DNA from: Actinomycetes bacterium
Lineage (GTDB): Bacteria; Actinomycetota; Coriobacteriia; Anaerosomatales; Anaerosomataceae
Assembly: GCA_021850085.1 (NCBI GenBank)
Contig: JAJZRZ010000055.1
Coordinates: 1 to 9,408, forward strand
Length of the DNA stretch: 9,408 nucleotides
Direction of reading: 5' to 3'
Positions 6,427 through 9,408 of this stretch are shown here, in pieces (position 1 is the first letter of the stretch; each line of letters opens with the position of its first letter). The notes under the pieces are model-generated. The model had not been told where the DNA came from, ran no database searches, and saw only the letters and a list, made by a program, of their open reading frames with translations. A program made the translations under genes and the position numbers.

Positions 6427-8493
6427 TTACGCTGCCTGCTTCTTCGGCCAGCTCGCGACGGCGCTGCCGAGGATCGTCACGATGAAGCCCGCCCACACCC
6501 ACGACTGCATCGGGAAGAACTTGATGGTCAGGTTCGCATTGTTCGCCTGATCGAGGCCTGCGAAGGCCACGAACACGTCTCTGAACGGCTCGTGCATGAT
6601 GGTCACGTGCTGCATGCTGGAATTATCCTGAGCGAGCTGGCTCGGGAAGCGCATCTGCGGGTCGACCGTGCCCAAGGAGCGCCCGTCTTTCGTGACGGCG
6701 AGAAGAAGCGTGTACACCGTGTCGCCGCGACCGTTGACCACGTTCTCCTCGGTCTGCTCGAGACCGACGTAGCTGAACGTGTACCCTTCGGCCGTATACG
6801 AGGCGCCCACCTCCTGCGGCATCGTCGCCGGGTGCGTGCGGACGAACATCGTCGAACCGACCAGGCCGAGCAGGATGATGCCCATGCCGAGGTGCGTGAA
6901 GTAGCCGCCGGACTGGGTGCGCGCCTTGAGGAACAGCCAGCCGAGCGCCGAGCCGAACGTCGTCCCGGTCGCAGCGGCGCGCGTGCGTGCGCCGTCGTAG
7001 AACAGCCACAGCGGCAGCGCTATCGCGTACCCGGCCGTGACGACGCCGAGGATGGCGACGAAGAGGTGCCACCACGTGGGCGTGCTGGAGTCGGGCGAAT
7101 AGAAGGGCAGCATCACGAGCGCCAGCAGCGCCACGAACACGGCGGCGATCGCGGTGCCCATGACGATGGGCATCCTGCCGCGGTCCCACAGCTTCTTCCA
7201 GTCGCCACCACCCCAAGCAAGAATCGGGCAGAACGTCATCACCATGATGTAGAAGATGCCAAGCGGGCGGGCGAGCGCGTCGTAGGCTGGCGGCTTGATG
7301 GACTGGCCGCCGAGCGGCATCCATGAGGGGAACGCGGGTGCCAGAGTCATGTACGCGATAAGGACGGCCGAGATCAGCATGATCACGTTGTTGAAGTAGT
7401 ACGACCCCTCTTTCGAGACGATACGCTCGAAACCGTCGCTCTCGCTCGTGATCGACTTCCAGCGGGTGCCGACCATGATCGCCATGGCGGCGAGCGAGCC
7501 TATCATCATCAGCAAGAAGAGCCAGAACGACAGCGGGTCCTCCTGGAATGCGTGCACCGACTGGACTATGCCAGAACGCGTGATGAAGGTTCCCAGCAAC
7601 ACGAACACGAAGGTGACGGCGGCCAGCATGAACGCCCAAACCTTGAAGGCGTCCCTTCGGCGGTAGACAGTCATCGAGTGCAGGAGTCCCACACCTGTGA
7701 GCCAAGGGAGCAGCGAGGCGTTCTCGACGGGGTCCCACGCCCAGTAGCCGCCGAAGGCGAGCTCGTAATACGCCCAGACCGACCCAAGGCCGATGCCGAT
7801 GCCCAGCATCAGCCACGAGAACACCGTGATCCGGTCTGACAGGACGATCCACTGCTTGGACGTGTCACCCGTGATCAGCGCGGCAAGCGCGAACGCGAAC
7901 GGCACGGTCAGACCCGCGTACCCGACGAACAGTGTAGGCGGGTGGAGCGCCATGGCCCACGTCTGCAGAAGGGGATTCATCGCCGCGGTGATGAGCAGCG
8001 CACCGGTCGTGGGGTCGATGTACTCCAGCGGCGTGACGGCGAACGGGTTGTTCTGCTTGATGAACAGCGCCGCAAGGAAGAACAGCTGCACGAAGTTCAC
8101 GATCCCGAGCCCGGTCGCACCGAGCTTGCTGTCGTTTTTCAGGAATTTGCCCGCCAAGAACGCCGCGAAGATGGCGATCAGCCACTGCCAGAACAGCAGC
8201 GAGCCTTCACGGCCCGCCCAGATGGCCGAGAGACGATAGACCCACGCCCACGGGCCTGTGACGGTCGGCCGGTTGAACGCGACGTACTGCAGCGTGAAGT
8301 TCTCGCTCATGAAGGACGAGACGATGAGCAGGACCGCCAGCGTGCTGAAGCCGAGAGCGCCGAACGTGAGGAGGTGGCCCGCCCTGCGCGCGGCCTCGCC
8401 CTCCTTGCTCCCTACAGCGTAGGCGACGATCGACGCCACAACCGAGATGCTTGCCATGCCGAGCAGGACGTTACCGAGCGTACCCAGGTTCAT
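6427..8493 (-). CDS. ccmF: CcmF, haem lyase of the cytochrome c maturation system
   Basis: CcmF takes haem from CcmE and attaches it to the CXXCH motifs of apocytochromes outside the membrane. It has 688 residues, slightly above the E. coli protein (647), with many transmembrane helices. HPPTLFVGYAG holds H184 (E. coli P-His1, 173). The WWD motif spans about 240-265 (WAYYELAFGGYWAWDPVENA and on). H272 in LLHSM matches TM-His1 (261), H314 in SVHAFQEDP matches P-His2 (303) and H534 in YFTHLGMG matches TM-His2 (491), so all four functional histidines are present. A periplasmic domain (about 553-660) and a final helix close the protein. In E. coli CcmF works with CcmH, but no ccmH is seen here. 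The start ATG at 8493 has GGAG 6 nt upstream. It lies 40 nt after ccmE. Confidence 0.97.
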   Translation of the reverse strand: MNLGTLGNVLLGMASISVVASIVAYAVGSKEGEAARRAGHLLTFGALGFSTLAVLLIVSSFMSENFTLQYVAFNRPTVTGPWAWVYRLSAIWAGREGSLLFWQWLIAIFAAFLAGKFLKNDSKLGATGLGIVNFVQLFFLAALFIKQNNPFAVTPLEYIDPTTGALLITAAMNPLLQTWAMALHPPTLFVGYAGLTVPFAFALAALITGDTSKQWIVLSDRITVFSWLMLGIGIGLGSVWAYYELAFGGYWAWDPVENASLLPWLTGVGLLHSMTVYRRRDAFKVWAFMLAAVTFVFVLLGTFITRSGIVQSVHAFQEDPLSFWLFLLMMIGSLAAMAIMVGTRWKSITSESDGFERIVSKEGSYYFNNVIMLISAVLIAYMTLAPAFPSWMPLGGQSIKPPAYDALARPLGIFYIMVMTFCPILAWGGGDWKKLWDRGRMPIVMGTAIAAVFVALLALVMLPFYSPDSSTPTWWHLFVAILGVVTAGYAIALPLWLFYDGARTRAAATGTTFGSALGWLFLKARTQSGGYFTHLGMGIILLGLVGSTMFVRTHPATMPQEVGASYTAEGYTFSYVGLEQTEENVVNGRGDTVYTLLLAVTKDGRSLGTVDPQMRFPSQLAQDNSSMQHVTIMHEPFRDVFVAFAGLDQANNANLTIKFFPMQSWVWAGFIVTILGSAVASWPKKQAA

Positions 8494-8533
8494 GCATCAC
8501 TCCATTTCCGCGCGATGACTTTTGGGCAGGTCC

Positions 8534-9211
8534 TCAGCGAGTCGACCGGTCGAGGGCGACCTCCGAGCACTGGAAAGTGCCGTCCTCCTCGATGAAACCC
8601 GTGATCACGGCCTTGACGCCGTCCGTGAACTCTTCGGACAGTCCGCCGTCGAACGCGACCTCCAGGCCCTCGGCGGCCTTGGAGTTGTCCGCGAGGCTGA
8701 ACCGGACCGGGGAACCGGGTGCCGCTATCGAACCGGCCACGACAAAGCCGGTGACCTTCACGGTGATGCCGCTGAGCTCCCCGGCACGGGCGGTGAGATC
8801 GTTCACGGTGAGAGCGCCAGTGGCCGACTCATACTTGGAGGGACACTTGGTCACAAGGTACTTCGCGTCCACGCTCCCGTCTTCGGCGATCGTGCCCGTG
8901 ACGGTCGCCGTCGTGCCGTCGCCGAAAGAGCCCGGGATGATGTCGTTCCACGTGACGCGGACGCGCCCTTCGCTCTCCTCGTCTTCGATCTCGAAGACGA
9001 ATGGCTTGGCGCCGGATACCCAAGACCCGGCGACCACCTGGCCGGTCACCTCGACTTGCTTGCCGACTAGGCTCCGGTCCGAGAGGACCGCGTCGATCGC
9101 GACCGGGGTGGCGGTGGCGTTACCGAGCTGCGTGAACCAGATGAGTGCGCCGACAGTGACGAAGATCAGCATCGTCACGCCGATCAGGCGCTGCTTGGCC
9201 CGCTTGTTCAC
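8534..9211 (-). CDS. ccmE: CcmE haem chaperone, Cys (CxxxY) type, with two tandem OB-like repeats
   Basis: CcmE is the membrane-anchored periplasmic chaperone that carries haem from CcmC to CcmF. The product has 225 residues (E. coli 159): a basic N-terminus (NKRAKQR), one helix at about 9-28, then a beta-rich domain. The motif TKCPSKYES puts Cys123 and Tyr127 in a CxxxY arrangement where the usual protein has HxxxY, so the haem-binding residue would be Cys. The extra length is a second copy of the domain: VEVTGQVVAGSW (53-64) pairs with VKVTGFVVAGSI (151-162), and ATVTGTIAEDGS pairs with AVITGFIEEDGT. The second copy ends FQCSEVAL, with a Cys (215) where the first has KCPSKY. The start is GTG at 9211, chosen for GAGGAG at 9228-9223; the 15 codons upstream do not look coding. 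It is the first gene of the cluster. Confidence 0.9.
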   Translation of the reverse strand: MNKRAKQRLIGVTMLIFVTVGALIWFTQLGNATATPVAIDAVLSDRSLVGKQVEVTGQVVAGSWVSGAKPFVFEIEDEESEGRVRVTWNDIIPGSFGDGTTATVTGTIAEDGSVDAKYLVTKCPSKYESATGALTVNDLTARAGELSGITVKVTGFVVAGSIAAPGSPVRFSLADNSKAAEGLEVAFDGGLSEEFTDGVKAVITGFIEEDGTFQCSEVALDRSTR

Positions 9212-9408
9212 AGAACAGATCACTCCTCGCGTGCCAGCGCGCGGAGGCGCGGACACTGGTCAAGGAAGCGCGAACGGGCCGAACGGACCGCGGCGCACCT
9301 TCGCCTGCATGAGTTGCCTGAACGTTTGAGATACTACCACATCCCCACGCCAGAGCCGTGCCTGCCGGGACACGGTCGCCAATGAGCAAAGCGTGTGCCG
9401 GGCAGCCC
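9212..9408 (-). promoter_or_regulatory. Upstream region of the ccm cluster, candidate promoter
   Basis: No gene is supported in this stretch on either strand. On the minus strand TGGTAGTAT (9339-9331) resembles an extended -10 element about 120 nt before the ccmE start. No good -35 hexamer is seen at the expected distance, so the promoter call is tentative. GAGGAG at 9228-9223 is the ccmE ribosome-binding site, 11 nt before its GTG. The first gene of the cluster begins here, so a promoter in this stretch or just beyond the window is expected. Confidence 0.35.
9363..9404. repeat. Imperfect inverted repeat upstream of the ccm cluster
   Basis: The arms TGCCGGGACACG (9363-9374) and CGTGTGCCGGGCA (9392-9404) can pair with one mismatch and one bulged base around a 17-nt loop. 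No T-run follows on either strand, so a standard intrinsic terminator is not supported. It could be an operator, or the remains of a terminator for a gene to the right of the window. Confidence 0.35.

Noticed and set aside
3996..6485. Open plus-strand frame of 829 codons antisense to ccmC, ccmB and ccmA
   Set aside because: It mirrors three well-supported genes and its product is rich in Arg, His, Glu and Gln without any family motif. Such antisense frames are common in GC-rich DNA.
6419..6502. Upstream extension of ccmA by 28 codons into ccmF
   Set aside because: It overlaps the ccmF C-terminus, is Arg/Glu-rich and unlike CcmA. The ATG at 6418 has a suitable ribosome-binding site after the ccmF stop.
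6623..7852. Minus-strand frame of 409 codons inside ccmF in another reading frame
   Set aside because: The ccmF frame has all its conserved histidines and the WWD motif here. This alternative frame is Arg-rich and resembles nothing.
9120..9389. Minus-strand frame of 89 codons starting upstream of ccmE
   Set aside because: It overlaps the ccmE N-terminal coding region in another frame and shows no family features.

Overview
This GC-rich window carries one gene cluster, with every supported gene on the minus strand (transcribed right to left). It joins a cytochrome c maturation (Ccm, System I) block to the first steps of tetrapyrrole synthesis. Order of transcription: ccmE (9211-8534), ccmF (8493-6427), ccmA (6418-5690), ccmB (5687-4983), ccmC (4946-4020), a ccmD-like gene (4012-3827), a CcsA/HemX-family membrane protein (3792-2947), a short-chain dehydrogenase resembling 3-ketodihydrosphingosine reductase (2937-2098), hemA (1893-532) and the first 180 codons of hemC (542 to the window edge).

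From ccmE to the dehydrogenase the gaps are 2-40 nt, which fits one transcript. A 204-nt leader separates the dehydrogenase from hemA. It contains a perfect 12-bp GC-rich inverted repeat, so hemA-hemC may have its own control. hemC starts inside the end of hemA. HemA and HemC carry glutamyl-tRNA towards uroporphyrinogen and haem. CcmABCD would load haem on CcmE outside the membrane, and CcmF would ligate it to apocytochromes.

The Ccm set is the non-canonical type. No CcmG, CcmH or CcmI is present in the window, and CcmE has Cys in a CxxxY motif where most CcmE proteins have His. This matches the natural variant described in Desulfovibrio and seen in some archaea. Two features look more unusual. 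CcmE carries two tandem OB-like repeats, the second also with a Cys at the corresponding end. CcmC has a periplasmic insertion of about 75 residues resembling a small SH3/Sm-like beta barrel. The CcsA/HemX-like protein has a degenerate WWD segment.

The organism is a high-GC bacterium that makes c-type cytochromes, probably an anaerobe. Desulfobacterota and anaerobic Actinobacteriota (Coriobacteriia and relatives) are both plausible. The sequence alone does not let me choose. I see no mobile elements, tRNA or rRNA genes, or CRISPR arrays.
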